A DNA stretch of 64,000 bases from Pseudoxanthomonas koreensis_A (lineage in GTDB: Bacteria > Pseudomonadota > Gammaproteobacteria > Xanthomonadales > Xanthomonadaceae). The notes below the pieces were generated by a model that was not told the origin of the DNA, did no database searches, and saw only the letters and a program-made list of their open reading frames with translations. Shown piece by piece: positions 43,081-55,272 of this stretch; within the stretch, counting starts at the first letter, position 1, and each line of letters starts with the position of its first letter. The stretch covers positions 2,108,001 to 2,172,000 of the forward strand of contig NZ_CP169056.1 of assembly GCF_041890415.1 (NCBI RefSeq), in the 5' to 3' direction. A program made the position numbers and the translations under genes.

Positions 43081-45153
43081 ATGAAAGTCATGTCCAGAGT
43101 CGCCTGGGCCGCGCTGGCCCTGCTGGGTGCGTTCTGCCTGGGCACCCTCGCCCTGCGCCGCGGCGAACCGGTCAATGCGATCTGGATCGTGGTGGCGGCG
43201 GTGTCGATCTACCTGGTCGCCTATCGCTTCTACGCGCTGTACATCGCCGACCGGGTGCTGGAACTGGACGCCACCCGGGCCACGCCGGCGATCCTCAACA
43301 ACGACGGCCTGGACTACGTGCCCACCAACAAGCACGTGCTGTTCGGCCACCATTTCGCCGCCATCGCCGGCGCCGGCCCGCTGGTGGGCCCGGTGCTGGC
43401 CGCGCAGATGGGTTACCTGCCCGGGCTGCTGTGGCTGGTGGTCGGCGTGGTCCTGGCCGGTGCGGTGCAGGACTTCATGGTGCTGGTGATCTCCAGCCGG
43501 CGCGACGCGCGCTCGCTGGGCGACCTGGTGCGCGAGGAGATGGGCCAGGTGCCCGGCACCATCGCCCTGTTCGGCGCGTTCCTGATCATGGTCATCATCC
43601 TGGCGGTGCTGGCGATGATCGTGGTCAAGGCGCTGGCCGAGAGTCCGTGGGGCATGTTCACGGTGATCGCGACCATGCCCATCGCCATCTTCATGGGCCT
43701 GTACATGCGCTACGTCCGGCCCGGCAGGATCGGCGAGATCTCGGTGGTCGGCCTGGTCCTGCTGCTGGCGGCGATCTGGTTCGGCGGCGTGGTCGCCGAG
43801 CACCCGACCTGGGGCCCGGCCTTCACCTTCAGCGGCACCCAGATCACCTGGATGCTGATCGGCTACGGCTTCGTGGCCGCGGTACTGCCGGTGTGGCTGC
43901 TGCTGGCCCCGCGCGACTACCTGTCCACCTTCCTCAAGATCGGCACCATCGTGGCCCTGGCCATCGGCATCGTGGTGGTGATGCCGGAGCTGAAAATGCC
44001 GGCGCTGACCCGTTTCACCGACGGCAGCGGGCCGGTGTGGAAGGGCTCGATGTTCCCGTTCCTGTTCATCACCATCGCCTGCGGCGCGGTGTCCGGCTTC
44101 CACGCGCTGATCGCCTCGGGCACCACGCCCAAGCTGATGGCCAACGAGCGCCACGCGCCCTACCTGGGCTACGGCGGCATGCTGATGGAGTCGTTCGTGG
44201 CGATCATGGCGCTGGTGGCCGCGGCGATCATCGACCCGGGCGTGTACTTCGCGATGAACAGCCCGGCGGCGATCATCGGCACCGACGCGGCCGCGGTCGC
44301 GCAGACGGTGTCCAGCTGGGGCTTCGTGGTCACCCCCGAGGTGCTGCAGCAGACCGCGGTGGACGTGGGCGAACCGTCGATCCTGTCGCGCGCCGGCGGC
44401 GCACCGACCCTGGCGGTGGGCATCGCCCAGATCCTGCACGCGGCCTTGCCCGGCGAAGGGATGATGGCGTTCTGGTACCACTTCGCGATCCTGTTCGAGG
44501 CATTGTTCATCCTCACCGCGGTCGATGCGGGCACGCGCGCGGGCCGGTTCATGCTCCAGGACCTGCTGGGCAATTTCATCCCGTCCATGCGCCATACCGA
44601 TGCCTGGGTGCCCAACCTGGTGGCCACCGCCGGCTGCGTGGCGCTATGGGGTTACTTCCTCTACCAGGGCGTGACCGATCCGCTGGGCGGGATCAACATG
44701 CTGTGGCCGCTGTTCGGCATCGCCAACCAGATGCTGGCCGGCATCGCGTTGCTGTTGTGCACGGTGGTGCTGTTCAAGATGAAGCGCGACCGCTACGCCT
44801 GGGTGCCGGTCCTGCCCACGATCTGGCTGCTGGCCTGCACCCTGAGCGCCGGCTGGATCAAGCTGTTCTCGGCCGATCCCGGCGTGGGCTTCCTGGCCCA
44901 GGCCAACCGCTATCGCGCCGCGCTCGACGCCGGCGAACTGATTGCACCATCGCGCGATTTCGGCGCCATGCAGCAGGTGATGGTCAACAACTACGTCAAT
45001 GCGCTCCTGACACTGCTGTTCATGCTGGTGGTGCTGAGCGTGCTGGCCTACTCGATCATCGCGATCCGCAAGGCGCGCGCCAACCCGCTGCGCAGCGACC
45101 GGGAGACGCCATACGTGGCGCTCACTCCCGAGCAGCAGAAGGCGTGGATGTGA
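43081..45153 (+). CDS. cstA: Carbon starvation protein CstA (pyruvate/peptide transporter family)
   Basis: A 690-residue membrane protein with about 16-18 helices. The start is at ATG 43081, with GGAGG upstream. Conserved parts are KHVLFGHHFAAIAGAGPLVGPVLAAQ, SGFHALIASGTTPKL and LLGNFIP. CstA-family members import pyruvate or peptides. The ybdD-like gene overlaps its stop. Confidence 0.94.
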   Translation: MKVMSRVAWAALALLGAFCLGTLALRRGEPVNAIWIVVAAVSIYLVAYRFYALYIADRVLELDATRATPAILNNDGLDYVPTNKHVLFGHHFAAIAGAGPLVGPVLAAQMGYLPGLLWLVVGVVLAGAVQDFMVLVISSRRDARSLGDLVREEMGQVPGTIALFGAFLIMVIILAVLAMIVVKALAESPWGMFTVIATMPIAIFMGLYMRYVRPGRIGEISVVGLVLLLAAIWFGGVVAEHPTWGPAFTFSGTQITWMLIGYGFVAAVLPVWLLLAPRDYLSTFLKIGTIVALAIGIVVVMPELKMPALTRFTDGSGPVWKGSMFPFLFITIACGAVSGFHALIASGTTPKLMANERHAPYLGYGGMLMESFVAIMALVAAAIIDPGVYFAMNSPAAIIGTDAAAVAQTVSSWGFVVTPEVLQQTAVDVGEPSILSRAGGAPTLAVGIAQILHAALPGEGMMAFWYHFAILFEALFILTAVDAGTRAGRFMLQDLLGNFIPSMRHTDAWVPNLVATAGCVALWGYFLYQGVTDPLGGINMLWPLFGIANQMLAGIALLLCTVVLFKMKRDRYAWVPVLPTIWLLACTLSAGWIKLFSADPGVGFLAQANRYRAALDAGELIAPSRDFGAMQQVMVNNYVNALLTLLFMLVVLSVLAYSIIAIRKARANPLRSDRETPYVALTPEQQKAWM

Positions 45154-45377
45154 TGGCCGGGCAACTTGTCCCGCTGGAGTATTTCGCCACGCACAAGCGT
45201 GTATGGCGGCGCCTGGTGCAGACCGCGCGCCTGTGCTGCGGCATCCCGGACTACGACAACTACGTCCGGCACATGCTGGAAAAGCACCCCGACCGCGAGC
45301 CGATGGACTACAAGACCTTCTTCCGGCAGCGCCAGGAAGCCCGCTACGGCGGCCGCGGCGGATTCCGCTGCTGCTGA
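45153..45377 (+). CDS. YbdD-family small protein, partner of CstA
   Basis: A 74-residue protein with the YbdD/YjiX signature GIPDYDNYVRHMLEKHPDREPMDYKTFFRQRQEARYG (read in parts). Always linked to CstA-type transporters and needed for pyruvate uptake in E. coli (BtsT/YjiA, CstA/YbdD). The start overlaps the cstA stop by one base (TGATG). Confidence 0.9.
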   Translation: MAGQLVPLEYFATHKRVWRRLVQTARLCCGIPDYDNYVRHMLEKHPDREPMDYKTFFRQRQEARYGGRGGFRCC

Positions 45378-45408
45378 CGCAGCGGCGCCGGAACAACGGA
45401 TCGCCTTT

Positions 45409-45497
45409 GTAGGAGCCGGTCTTGCCGGCGACCGCCATACGCGAATCGCCTACTCCGCCTCGGAGCCGTGGTAGTCGCCGGCAAGACCGGCTCCTAC
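45409..45497. repeat. Inverted REP pair between ybdD and the DUF819 gene
   Basis: Forward REP 45409-45431 (GTAGGAGCCGGTCTTGCC) and inverted copy 45475-45497. The inverted copy contains the stop codon of the DUF819 gene (TAG at 45496-45494). The pair separates the convergent genes and may terminate both. Confidence 0.9.
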
Positions 45498-46750
45498 GTG
45501 GCCATCAGCCGCAGGACCTGGCCGATCCAGTACGCGATCAGGGTGCCGGTCGCATAGCCGATGGTGCCCAGCAGCACGCCCACCGGCGCCAGGTTGGGAT
45601 GGAACGCCGCGGCGACCACCGGCGCGGACGCGGCCGCACCGATATTGCCCTGCGAACCGATCGCAAAGTAGAACAGCGGCGCGCGCACCATCTTCGCCGC
45701 GCCCCACAGCACCAGGATGTGCACGCCCATCCACACCGCGCCCAGCGCCAGCAGCCAGGGACGGTCGGCGAGCTGGGTGAAGTCCATCTGCATGCCGATG
45801 CTGGCGATCAGGAAGTACAGGCAGGCGCTGCCGATTTTGGCCATGCCCGCGTTCTCCAGCCGCCGCATCGGGGTGAAGCTGAGCAGCAGGCCGGCCAGGG
45901 TCGAGAACACCACCACCCAGACGAAGCCCGAGTCCAGGCTGAAACGCGAGGCGTTCGCCACGTTGGCCGAGAACCAGGCCGCCAGGGGTGCGCCCGCCGC
46001 GTGTGCGGCGCCGACGATTCCGAAGCCGATGCCGATGATCACCATCAGGTCGGTCAGCGTCGGAATCCGGGCATTGGCCGCCTCGTAGGCCTCCAGGCGC
46101 GATTTCATCTCGTCGATCGCGCGGGTATCGGCGCCGCTGCGCGCGTCGATGCTGGCCGCGCGCCCGGCCAGGAACAGCAGGGTCGCCATCCACAGGTTGG
46201 CGATGGCCACATCGACCACCGCGAACTGCCCGAACAGGGTGGCATCGACCTGGTAGACCTCGCGGATGGCGACCATGTTGGCGCCGCCGCCGATCCAGCT
46301 GCCCGACAGCGCGGCCATGCCCTTCCACACGTCGCCGGCCACCACCTCCGGCCTGATCCACTCGAACAGCTGGAACGACACGACCGCGCCCAGGGCGATG
46401 CCCAGCGTCCCCATGCAGAACACGAACAGCAGCCGCGGCCCGAGGCTGAGGACGCCCTTCAGGTCGATGGTCATGGTCAGCAGCACCAGCGCAACCGGCA
46501 GCAGCACGCGGCTGCCGATCGGGTTGTAGATCGCGCCCTGGCTGCCGTCGATCAGGCCGACGGTGTTGTAGATGGCAGGCACGAAGTAGCACAGCAGCAA
46601 CGCCGGCACCCAGGCGAAGAACTTCTTCCAGAACGGGGTCGGGCCGCTGGCCAGCCAGAAGATCACCCCCAGGGTGGCGGCGATCAGGCCGAACACGACG
46701 ATGTCGTTCTGGATCAGGGCAGTGGATGTTTCACTGGCGGGGATCGCCAT
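45494..46750 (-). CDS. DUF819 family membrane protein (YjcL-like)
   Basis: A 418-residue protein with about 11 transmembrane segments, conserved DUF819 segments GSWIGGGANMVAIREV and GSQGNIGAAASAPVVAAAF. Function is unknown; a transport role is likely. Start at ATG 46750 (MAIPASETST). Confidence 0.88.
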   Translation of the reverse strand: MAIPASETSTALIQNDIVVFGLIAATLGVIFWLASGPTPFWKKFFAWVPALLLCYFVPAIYNTVGLIDGSQGAIYNPIGSRVLLPVALVLLTMTIDLKGVLSLGPRLLFVFCMGTLGIALGAVVSFQLFEWIRPEVVAGDVWKGMAALSGSWIGGGANMVAIREVYQVDATLFGQFAVVDVAIANLWMATLLFLAGRAASIDARSGADTRAIDEMKSRLEAYEAANARIPTLTDLMVIIGIGFGIVGAAHAAGAPLAAWFSANVANASRFSLDSGFVWVVVFSTLAGLLLSFTPMRRLENAGMAKIGSACLYFLIASIGMQMDFTQLADRPWLLALGAVWMGVHILVLWGAAKMVRAPLFYFAIGSQGNIGAAASAPVVAAAFHPNLAPVGVLLGTIGYATGTLIAYWIGQVLRLMAT

Positions 46751-46823
46751 CAGGGCTCCAATACGATGCGGGCCAGCCGCGCAGTGCGGCAGCCGGCATC
46801 GCGCCGGCCGCCGCATGCGACGC

Positions 46824-48932
<2,109 letters not shown>

Positions 48933-49026
48933 CCGGAACTCCTGGCTGTGAACGATCCCGGATGCGATACCGCGCCGCCGGGCCAGCGCTGATGGACGGC
49001 ACCGCCGCCCACCGCAAAACCATTGG

Positions 49027-50976
49027 TCAGGCACTGCTTTCGCCGCGCTTGCCCACCCGGTACAGCAACCAGCCGACCAGGCCCAGCACGACCAGGCCGA
49101 TCCACTGCGCCGCGGCGCCGAAGTCCAGCGGCAATGCCAGCACCTCCGGGTTCTGGGTGAGCACGATCGGCAGGGCGATGGCGATGCCCATCAGCGCCTC
49201 GCCGGTGATCAGGCCGGCCGAGAACAGCACGCCGGGCCGGTGCACCCGGTCCAGCCCGGCCTCGTCGTCGGCGCGCACCTGGTGGAAGCGCTGCACCAGG
49301 TAGGCCAGCAGGCCGCCAATGAAGATCGGCACCATCAATTCGAGCGGCAGGTAGATGCCGATCGCCGCGGCCAGCACCGGCACCCGGAAGCGCGAGCCGC
49401 GCGCCTTGAGCCAGCCATCCAGCGCAATGACCAGCGCACCGATCACGCCGCCGATGGCGATCATCGTCCACGGCAACTGGCCACCGAACAGGCCCTTGGC
49501 CACGGAGGCCATCAGGTTGGCCTGCGGCGCCGGCAGGGTCTTGGACCCGATGCCGTAGGCCTGCTGCAGCAGGTTCAGCACCGGCGCCATGATCAGCGCG
49601 CAGGAGAACGCGCCGATGCCCAGCATCAGCTGCTGCTTCCACGGGGTGGCGCCGACCAGGTAGCCGGTCTTGAGGTCCTGCAGGTTGTCGCCGCCGACCG
49701 CCGCCGCGCAGCACACCACCGCGCCGATCATGATTGCGGCCACCGCACCCAGCGGCGCGCCGCCGACCTGCACCTGGCCCTTGCTGCCCAGCAGCACCAG
49801 CAGCACCACCGAGGCGAACAGGATGGTGGCGATGGTGATGCCCGAGACAGGATTGTTGGACGAACCGACCAGGCCGGCCAGATAGCCGGACACCGACACG
49901 AACAGGAAGCCGGCCACGATCATGATGATGGTCATCGGGATCGACACGTACCACAGGCCGACGATGCTCTGGTATAGCGCCAGCAGCGGCAGCACGAACA
50001 ACACCAGCGCCACCAGCATCCACTTCATCGGCAGGTCGCGGTCGGTCTCCAGGGTCACCGCGCCAGCGCCCTTGCGCGCGGCGGCAAAGCCACTGCGGAT
50101 GCCGGCCAGCAGCGAGTTGCGCAGCGAGAACAGGGTCCACACCCCGCCCACCAGCATCGCGCCCACGCCCAGGAAACGGATCTTGGCCGACCAGATCGCG
50201 AAGGCCGCATCGGCCGCCGGCGCGGTGGCGATCGCTGCTGCCAGCGAGGGGTCGGAGGCGAGGAAGAACGCGTTGTACACCGGGATGGCGATGTGCCAGG
50301 ACAGGATCGCGCCGGACAGCACCACGATGCCCACGTTCAGGCCCACGATATAGCCCACGCCCAGCAGCGCCGGCGACAGGCCGGTGCCCAGGTAGCCGAT
50401 GACCTTGCCGTTGGCGAAGTATCCGGCCACCGCCCAGCTGTCCGGGATCAGGCGCAGGCCATTGGCCGCAGCCAGCTTGACCAGGCCGCCGATGGCCGCC
50501 GAGGCGGCGAGGATCTTCAGGCCCTGGCCCGGGTTGTCGCCAGCCTTGAGTACTTCGGCGGCCGCCTTGCCCTCGGGGAACGGCAGCGGCGCCTCGACGA
50601 TCATCGTGCGCCGCAGCGGCACCGAGAACAGCACGCCCAGCAGGCCGCCCAGGCCGGCGATGCCCAGCACCCACCAGTACCTGAAGTCGGACCAGTAGCC
50701 CATCAGCACCAGCGCGGGGATGGTGAAGATCACGCCGGCGGCGATCGACGAGCCGGCCGAGGCGCCGGTCTGGACGATGTTGTTCTCCAGGATGGTGCCG
50801 CCGCCCAGCAGCCGCAGCACGCCCATCGACACCACTGCAGCCGGGATCGCGGTGGCCACGGTGAGGCCAGCGAACAGGCCCAGGTAGGCATTGGCCGCCG
50901 ACAGCACCACCGCCAGGACAATGGCCAGGACAACCGCCCGGAAGGTCAGTTGCGGCGTGCCGGAGCTGTGGGCCAT
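49027..50976 (-). CDS. OPT-family oligopeptide transporter
   Basis: A 649-residue membrane protein with 14-16 hydrophobic segments. Family parts are LTFRAVVLAIVLAVVLSAANAYLGLFAGLTVATAIPAAV (read in pieces), GGGTILENNIVQT, GGDNLQDLKTGYLVGATPWKQQ and GIYLPLELMVPIFIGG. It takes up oligopeptides or a metal chelate; the substrate is not determined by sequence. ATG at 50976 chosen with AGGGG upstream; longer frame upstream rejected. Confidence 0.93.
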   Translation of the reverse strand: MAHSSGTPQLTFRAVVLAIVLAVVLSAANAYLGLFAGLTVATAIPAAVVSMGVLRLLGGGTILENNIVQTGASAGSSIAAGVIFTIPALVLMGYWSDFRYWWVLGIAGLGGLLGVLFSVPLRRTMIVEAPLPFPEGKAAAEVLKAGDNPGQGLKILAASAAIGGLVKLAAANGLRLIPDSWAVAGYFANGKVIGYLGTGLSPALLGVGYIVGLNVGIVVLSGAILSWHIAIPVYNAFFLASDPSLAAAIATAPAADAAFAIWSAKIRFLGVGAMLVGGVWTLFSLRNSLLAGIRSGFAAARKGAGAVTLETDRDLPMKWMLVALVLFVLPLLALYQSIVGLWYVSIPMTIIMIVAGFLFVSVSGYLAGLVGSSNNPVSGITIATILFASVVLLVLLGSKGQVQVGGAPLGAVAAIMIGAVVCCAAAVGGDNLQDLKTGYLVGATPWKQQLMLGIGAFSCALIMAPVLNLLQQAYGIGSKTLPAPQANLMASVAKGLFGGQLPWTMIAIGGVIGALVIALDGWLKARGSRFRVPVLAAAIGIYLPLELMVPIFIGGLLAYLVQRFHQVRADDEAGLDRVHRPGVLFSAGLITGEALMGIAIALPIVLTQNPEVLALPLDFGAAAQWIGLVVLGLVGWLLYRVGKRGESSA

Positions 50977-51097
50977 ATGGTTTCCCCTGCAATCAAGAAG
51001 CCGACACGCTATCGGCCCGGCGCCGGCAAGTCCAGTGCGCAAGGACGTGGCGGGCCACCGGCCGCCAACCCGGCGCACTCACGCCCTGCGGGCTGCG

Positions 51098-51127
51098 CCC
51101 GGGCCCGCGACCCCGGGCCACTCCTAC
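51098..51127 (-). repeat. GTAG-type REP at the rfbD stop
   Basis: Minus-strand sequence GTAGGAGTGGCCCGGGGTCG, with arms GGCCCG/CGGGCC (51102-51107 and 51114-51119). It is a variant of the REP family. The GTAG head contains the rfbD stop (TAG at 51126-51124). Confidence 0.75.
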
Positions 51128-52068
51128 GGCCGCGGCGCGGCGGCGGCCAGGCGCGCCACCACCTGCTGCAGGCCGGCGCGCCAGTGCGGCGGGTCGATGC
51201 CGAAGTCGGTGCGCAGGCGCGCCGTATCCAGATGCGAATAGGCCGGGCGCCGGGCCGGGGTCGGGTAGTCGGCGGTGGTGATCGGCCGCACCCGCGGCGC
51301 ACGCAGCAGCAGTCCGGCGGCGACCGCCTCGGCGAAGATGGCCTCGGCGAAGCCGTGCCAACTGGTCTGGCCGTCGGCGACCACGTGCCAGGTCCCACGC
51401 AGCGTGGCGTCGCCCAGCGCCTGCGCCAGCATGCGTGCGCTGGCATCGGCGACCAGGGCGGCCGGCGTGGGCGTGCCGACCTGGTCGGCCACCACGCCCA
51501 GCTCCTCGCGTTCGGCGCCCAGGCGCAGCATGGTGCGCAGGAAGTTGCGCCCGTGGGCGGCATACACCCAGGCCGTGCGCAGCACCAGATGGCGGCCGCC
51601 GGCCGCGCGCACCGCGTCCTCCCCGGCCAGCTTGCTGGCGCCGTACACGCCCAGCGGCGCAGTCGGATCGTCCTCGCGATACGGGCGGCTGCCGCGTCCG
51701 TCGAACACGTAGTCGGTGGAGTAATGGACCAGCGGAATGGAAGCCGCGGCGCAGGCCCGGGCCAGCGCTGCGGGCGCCTCGGCGTTGATCCGGAACGCGG
51801 CCTCGCGGTCATCCTCGGCCTGGTCGACGGCGGTGTACGCGGCCGCGTTGACCACCGCGTCCGGGACCTGGCGGGCGACCAGCGCCGCCAGCGCGTCCGG
51901 GTCGGCCAGGTCTGCGGCGATCACCGTGCCCGGGCGTGCCTGCCCTGGCGCGCCATCGTCCTGCAGGCGGCCATCGCGCGTGGCAGCCACCACGTTTCCC
52001 AGCGCGCCCAGGCTGCGCTGCAGTTCGCGCCCCAACTGGCCGTTGGCGCCCAGCAGCAGCAGCCTCAT
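51124..52068 (-). CDS. rfbD: dTDP-4-dehydrorhamnose reductase
   Basis: Last step of dTDP-L-rhamnose synthesis. The 314-residue SDR-type protein has LLGANGQLGRELQ, VVNAAAYTAVDQAEDD, HYSTDYVFDG, YGASKLAGE (catalytic Tyr and Lys) and LRTAWVY. The start overlaps the rfbC stop by 4 bp. The end lies in a REP element. Confidence 0.96.
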   Translation of the reverse strand: MRLLLLGANGQLGRELQRSLGALGNVVAATRDGRLQDDGAPGQARPGTVIAADLADPDALAALVARQVPDAVVNAAAYTAVDQAEDDREAAFRINAEAPAALARACAAASIPLVHYSTDYVFDGRGSRPYREDDPTAPLGVYGASKLAGEDAVRAAGGRHLVLRTAWVYAAHGRNFLRTMLRLGAEREELGVVADQVGTPTPAALVADASARMLAQALGDATLRGTWHVVADGQTSWHGFAEAIFAEAVAAGLLLRAPRVRPITTADYPTPARRPAYSHLDTARLRTDFGIDPPHWRAGLQQVVARLAAAAPRP

Positions 52069-52622
52069 CCCAGGAAGACCGGCAGGCGCTCGGGGGCGAT
52101 GTCGTCCAGGAACGGCGCACCGGCGTCCTTGTCCGAGAGCAGCGGTGCCGCCTCCGGCCAATCCACGCCGATGGCCGCATCGTTCCAGCGGATGCCCGCG
52201 TCGGCCGCCTTGTCGTATGGCGCGGTGCACAGGTAGCTGAACAGCGCGCGCTCGGACAGCACCACGAAGCCGTGGGCGAAACCCTCGGGGATCCAGAACT
52301 GGCGCTTGTTCTCCGCGCTGAGGACGGCCGCGGTCCAGCGCCCGAAATGCGGCGAACCACGGCGGATGTCCACCGCCACGTCGTAGACCTCGCCCTCCAG
52401 CACGCTGACCAGCTTGCCCTGCGGGTAGGGCCACTGGTAATGCAGGCCGCGCAGCACCCCGCGCGCGGACAGCGATACGTTGCTCTGCACGAAACCGGCC
52501 GGCAGGCCGTGTTCGGCATAGCGCTGCGCGTTCCAGGTTTCGTAGAAGAAGCCACGCGCATCGCCGAACACCGCCGGTTCGATCACCACGCAGCCCGGCA
52601 GGTCGGTCTGCACCACCTTCAT
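52065..52622 (-). CDS. rfbC: dTDP-4-dehydrorhamnose 3,5-epimerase
   Basis: A 185-residue cupin-fold epimerase with GFFYETWN, SARGVLRGLHYQ (catalytic His), QFWIPEGFAHGF and DIRRGSPHFGRW. Both ends overlap neighbouring genes by 4 bp (ATGA), a tightly coupled rfbA-rfbC-rfbD set. Confidence 0.97.
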   Translation of the reverse strand: MKVVQTDLPGCVVIEPAVFGDARGFFYETWNAQRYAEHGLPAGFVQSNVSLSARGVLRGLHYQWPYPQGKLVSVLEGEVYDVAVDIRRGSPHFGRWTAAVLSAENKRQFWIPEGFAHGFVVLSERALFSYLCTAPYDKAADAGIRWNDAAIGVDWPEAAPLLSDKDAGAPFLDDIAPERLPVFLG

Positions 52623-53509
52623 GGCACCACCGTGCCGCGCCGGGCCAGTTCCAGCAGGTACTGGCCATAACCGTTCTTGGCCAGCGGCGCGGCCAGTGCC
52701 TCCAGTTGCGCAGCGTCGATCCAGCCGTTGCCGAATGCGATCTCCTCGGGGCAGCACACGCGCAGGCCCTGGCGCGTCTCGATCGTCTCGATGAACGTGG
52801 AGGCCTCCAGCAGCGAACGGTGGGTGCCGGTATCCAGCCAGGCGTAGCCGCGGCCGAGCGGTTCCAGATAGAGCTGGCCTTCGTCCAGGTAACGCTTGTT
52901 GAGGTCGGTGATTTCCAGCTCGCCGCGCGCCGAGGGCTTGAGTCCGGCGGCGTACTCGCTGGCGCGGCCGTCGTAGAAGTACAGGCCGGTGACCGCGTAG
53001 TTGGAGCGCGGCTGCGACGGCTTCTCCTCGATGCCCACCACCTTGCCTGCGGCGTCGAACTCGGCCACGCCGTAACGCTCCGGATCGCGCACCCAGTAGC
53101 CGAACACGGTGGCGCCCTCGGTGCGGGCGCTGGCACGAGCCAGCAGCCCGGTCAGGCCGTCACCATGGAAGATGTTGTCGCCCAGCACCAGGCAGCTGGG
53201 CCTGCCACCGACGAAATCACGGCCGATCAGGTAGGCCTGGGCCAGGCCGTCCGGGCTGGGCTGGATCGCGTACTGGATGTCCAGGCCCCACTGCGAGCCG
53301 TCGCCCAGCAGCGCCTGGAACAGCGGCTGCTCATGCGGGGTGTTGATCACCAGCACTTCGCGGATGCCCGCCAGCATCAGCACGCTGAGCGGGTAGTAGA
53401 TCATCGGCTTGTCGTACACCGGCAGCAGCTGCTTGCTGACCGCACGGGTGATCGGATACAGCCGGGTGCCGGAACCGCCGGCCAGGATGATGCCCTTGCG
53501 TTGTGTCAT
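52619..53509 (-). CDS. rfbA: Glucose-1-phosphate thymidylyltransferase
   Basis: A 296-residue nucleotidyltransferase with GIILAGGSGTRLYPITRAVSKQLLPVYDKPMIYYPLS (read in parts), LGDNIFHG and LEITDLNKRYL. First committed step of dTDP-rhamnose synthesis. Follows rfbB with an 80-bp gap. Confidence 0.97.
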   Translation of the reverse strand: MTQRKGIILAGGSGTRLYPITRAVSKQLLPVYDKPMIYYPLSVLMLAGIREVLVINTPHEQPLFQALLGDGSQWGLDIQYAIQPSPDGLAQAYLIGRDFVGGRPSCLVLGDNIFHGDGLTGLLARASARTEGATVFGYWVRDPERYGVAEFDAAGKVVGIEEKPSQPRSNYAVTGLYFYDGRASEYAAGLKPSARGELEITDLNKRYLDEGQLYLEPLGRGYAWLDTGTHRSLLEASTFIETIETRQGLRVCCPEEIAFGNGWIDAAQLEALAAPLAKNGYGQYLLELARRGTVVP

Positions 53510-53589
53510 TCGCCCTCACCTTGGATGACCGCGCAGCCAATGCGCGGTGCCTGCGGCCCGCATGCGCGCGGGCGCAGGGTTGTGGCCCC

Positions 53590-54672
53590 TCAGACCGCGA
53601 TGCCGATGCGCTCCAGCCGGTAGCTGCCGTCAAGGACGCGGCGCACCCAGTCCTGGTTGTCCAGGTACCAGTCCACGGTGGCGGCCAGGCCCTGCTCGAA
53701 GGTGTAGGCCGGCTCCCAGCCCAGCTCGTCCCTGATCCTGGATGCGTCGATCGCGTAGCGGCGGTCGTGGCCGGGACGGTCGGCGACATGGGTGATCTGG
53801 CTTTCCCGTGGGCGGCCGTCGGCGCGCGGGCGGCGCTCGTCCAGCAGCGCGCACACCGCACGCACCACCTGGATGTTCTGCTGCTCTGCATTGCCGCCGA
53901 TGTTGTAGGTCTGGCCGGCGCGGCCACCGGCCAGCACGGTGCGGATCGCCTCGCAGTGATCGGACACGTACAGCCAGTCGCGCACCTGGCGGCCATCGCC
54001 GTAGACCGGCAACGGCTCGCCGGCCAGGGCCTTGGCGATCACCAGCGGGATGAGCTTTTCCGGGAAGTGGTACGGCCCGTAGTTGTTGGAACAGTTGGTG
54101 GTCAGCACCGGCAGGCCGTAGGTGTGGTGGAACGCGCGCACCAGGTGGTCCGATGCCGCCTTGGATGCCGAGTACGGCGAGTTGGGCGCATACGGCGTGG
54201 TTTCGGTGAACAGGCCGGTGTCGCCCAGCGAGCCGTACACCTCGTCGGTGGACACGTGCAGGAAGCGGAACGCTTCGCGGCGCTCGCCGTCCACCGCTTT
54301 CCAGTAGTCGCGCGCGGCCTCCAGCAGGGCCAGGGTGCCGACCACGTTGGTCTGGATGAAGGCGGCCGGCCCGTCGATCGAGCGGTCCACGTGGCTTTCG
54401 GCGGCGAAGTTGAGGATCGCATCCGGGCGGTGCTCGGCCAGCAGCCGGTCCACCAGCGCGCGGTCACCGATGTCGCCGTGCACGAAGACGTGGTCGGGAT
54501 TGCCCTGCAGCGCGGCCAAGGTATCCAGGTTGCCGGCGTAGGTGAGCGCATCCAGGTTGATGACCCGCACCCCGCGCGCCACCGCTTCGAGCACGAAATT
54601 CCCGCCGATGAAGCCGGCCCCGCCGGTCACCAGCCAGGTCGACGCCGGGCGCGCCTGTGCCGATGCGCTCAC
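53590..54672 (-). CDS. rfbB: dTDP-glucose 4,6-dehydratase
   Basis: A 360-residue extended SDR with NAD loop VTGGAGFIGGNFV, DALTYAGNLDTLA, FAAESHVDRSI, VSTDEVYGSLG and YSASKAASDH (catalytic Tyr-Lys). The start is read as GTG 54672; the frame continues upstream to 54861 with sequence unlike the family. First gene of rfbBACD for the dTDP-rhamnose of LPS or exopolysaccharide. Confidence 0.95.
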   Translation of the reverse strand: MSASAQARPASTWLVTGGAGFIGGNFVLEAVARGVRVINLDALTYAGNLDTLAALQGNPDHVFVHGDIGDRALVDRLLAEHRPDAILNFAAESHVDRSIDGPAAFIQTNVVGTLALLEAARDYWKAVDGERREAFRFLHVSTDEVYGSLGDTGLFTETTPYAPNSPYSASKAASDHLVRAFHHTYGLPVLTTNCSNNYGPYHFPEKLIPLVIAKALAGEPLPVYGDGRQVRDWLYVSDHCEAIRTVLAGGRAGQTYNIGGNAEQQNIQVVRAVCALLDERRPRADGRPRESQITHVADRPGHDRRYAIDASRIRDELGWEPAYTFEQGLAATVDWYLDNQDWVRRVLDGSYRLERIGIAV

Positions 54673-54903
54673 GCCGGCAGCCTGTCCGCCACGGCGTGGC
54701 CATACGCGACCCGCGCGCGGACCTGCGCCGCGCTGGTCATGTTTCTGATTCCAATGGACTTCATGGACGGCCGACCCGGTTGCAAGCTGCGGCCCGCCAT
54801 TGTGCCGGCAAAGGCCTGCGCCCGCACGGTTGCGCGGCCCGCACGGCCCGGTTGCGTTCACGTCTGGCGGCTCGCTTGCCCGGTGCCGCCGGTGCGCGCC
54901 AGG

Positions 54904-55272
54904 TCAGGCTGGCAGCAGCGACGCCAGGGCCTGGACCACCTGCGCGGTACCGAAGGGCTTGGTGCAATAGGCCACGTCGGCGTAGCGCGCCGGCGTGCTG
55001 CTGCGGTCGTAGCCGGAGGTGAGCAGCAGCGGCACCCCGCGATCGATCAGGCGATCGGCCAGCGGATAGGCGCTCTCGCCGGCCAGGTTCACGTCCAGGA
55101 TCACCGCCTCGAGTGCGTGGTCGGCATCGACCAGGGTCATCGCGTCGGCCAGGCGGCCGGCCGGCCCGACCACGACCGCACCATTGTCCTGCAGCGTCTC
55201 GCTCAGGCACTGGGCCAGCATGTCCTCGTCTTCGACCACCAGGATGCGTCGTCCCCTCAGCCTGCTGTTCAT
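54904..55272 (-). CDS. Single-domain response regulator (receiver only)
   Basis: A 122-residue receiver domain without output domain. Acidic pair in VVEDEDM, phosphoacceptor Asp60 (AVILDVNL), Ser in LTSGYD and Lys in YCTKPF. No histidine kinase is adjacent. May be a shuttle or phosphate sink, like CheY or Spo0F. Start at ATG 55272; GTG/ATG codons upstream are possible. Confidence 0.87.
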   Translation of the reverse strand: MNSRLRGRRILVVEDEDMLAQCLSETLQDNGAVVVGPAGRLADAMTLVDADHALEAVILDVNLAGESAYPLADRLIDRGVPLLLTSGYDRSSTPARYADVAYCTKPFGTAQVVQALASLLPA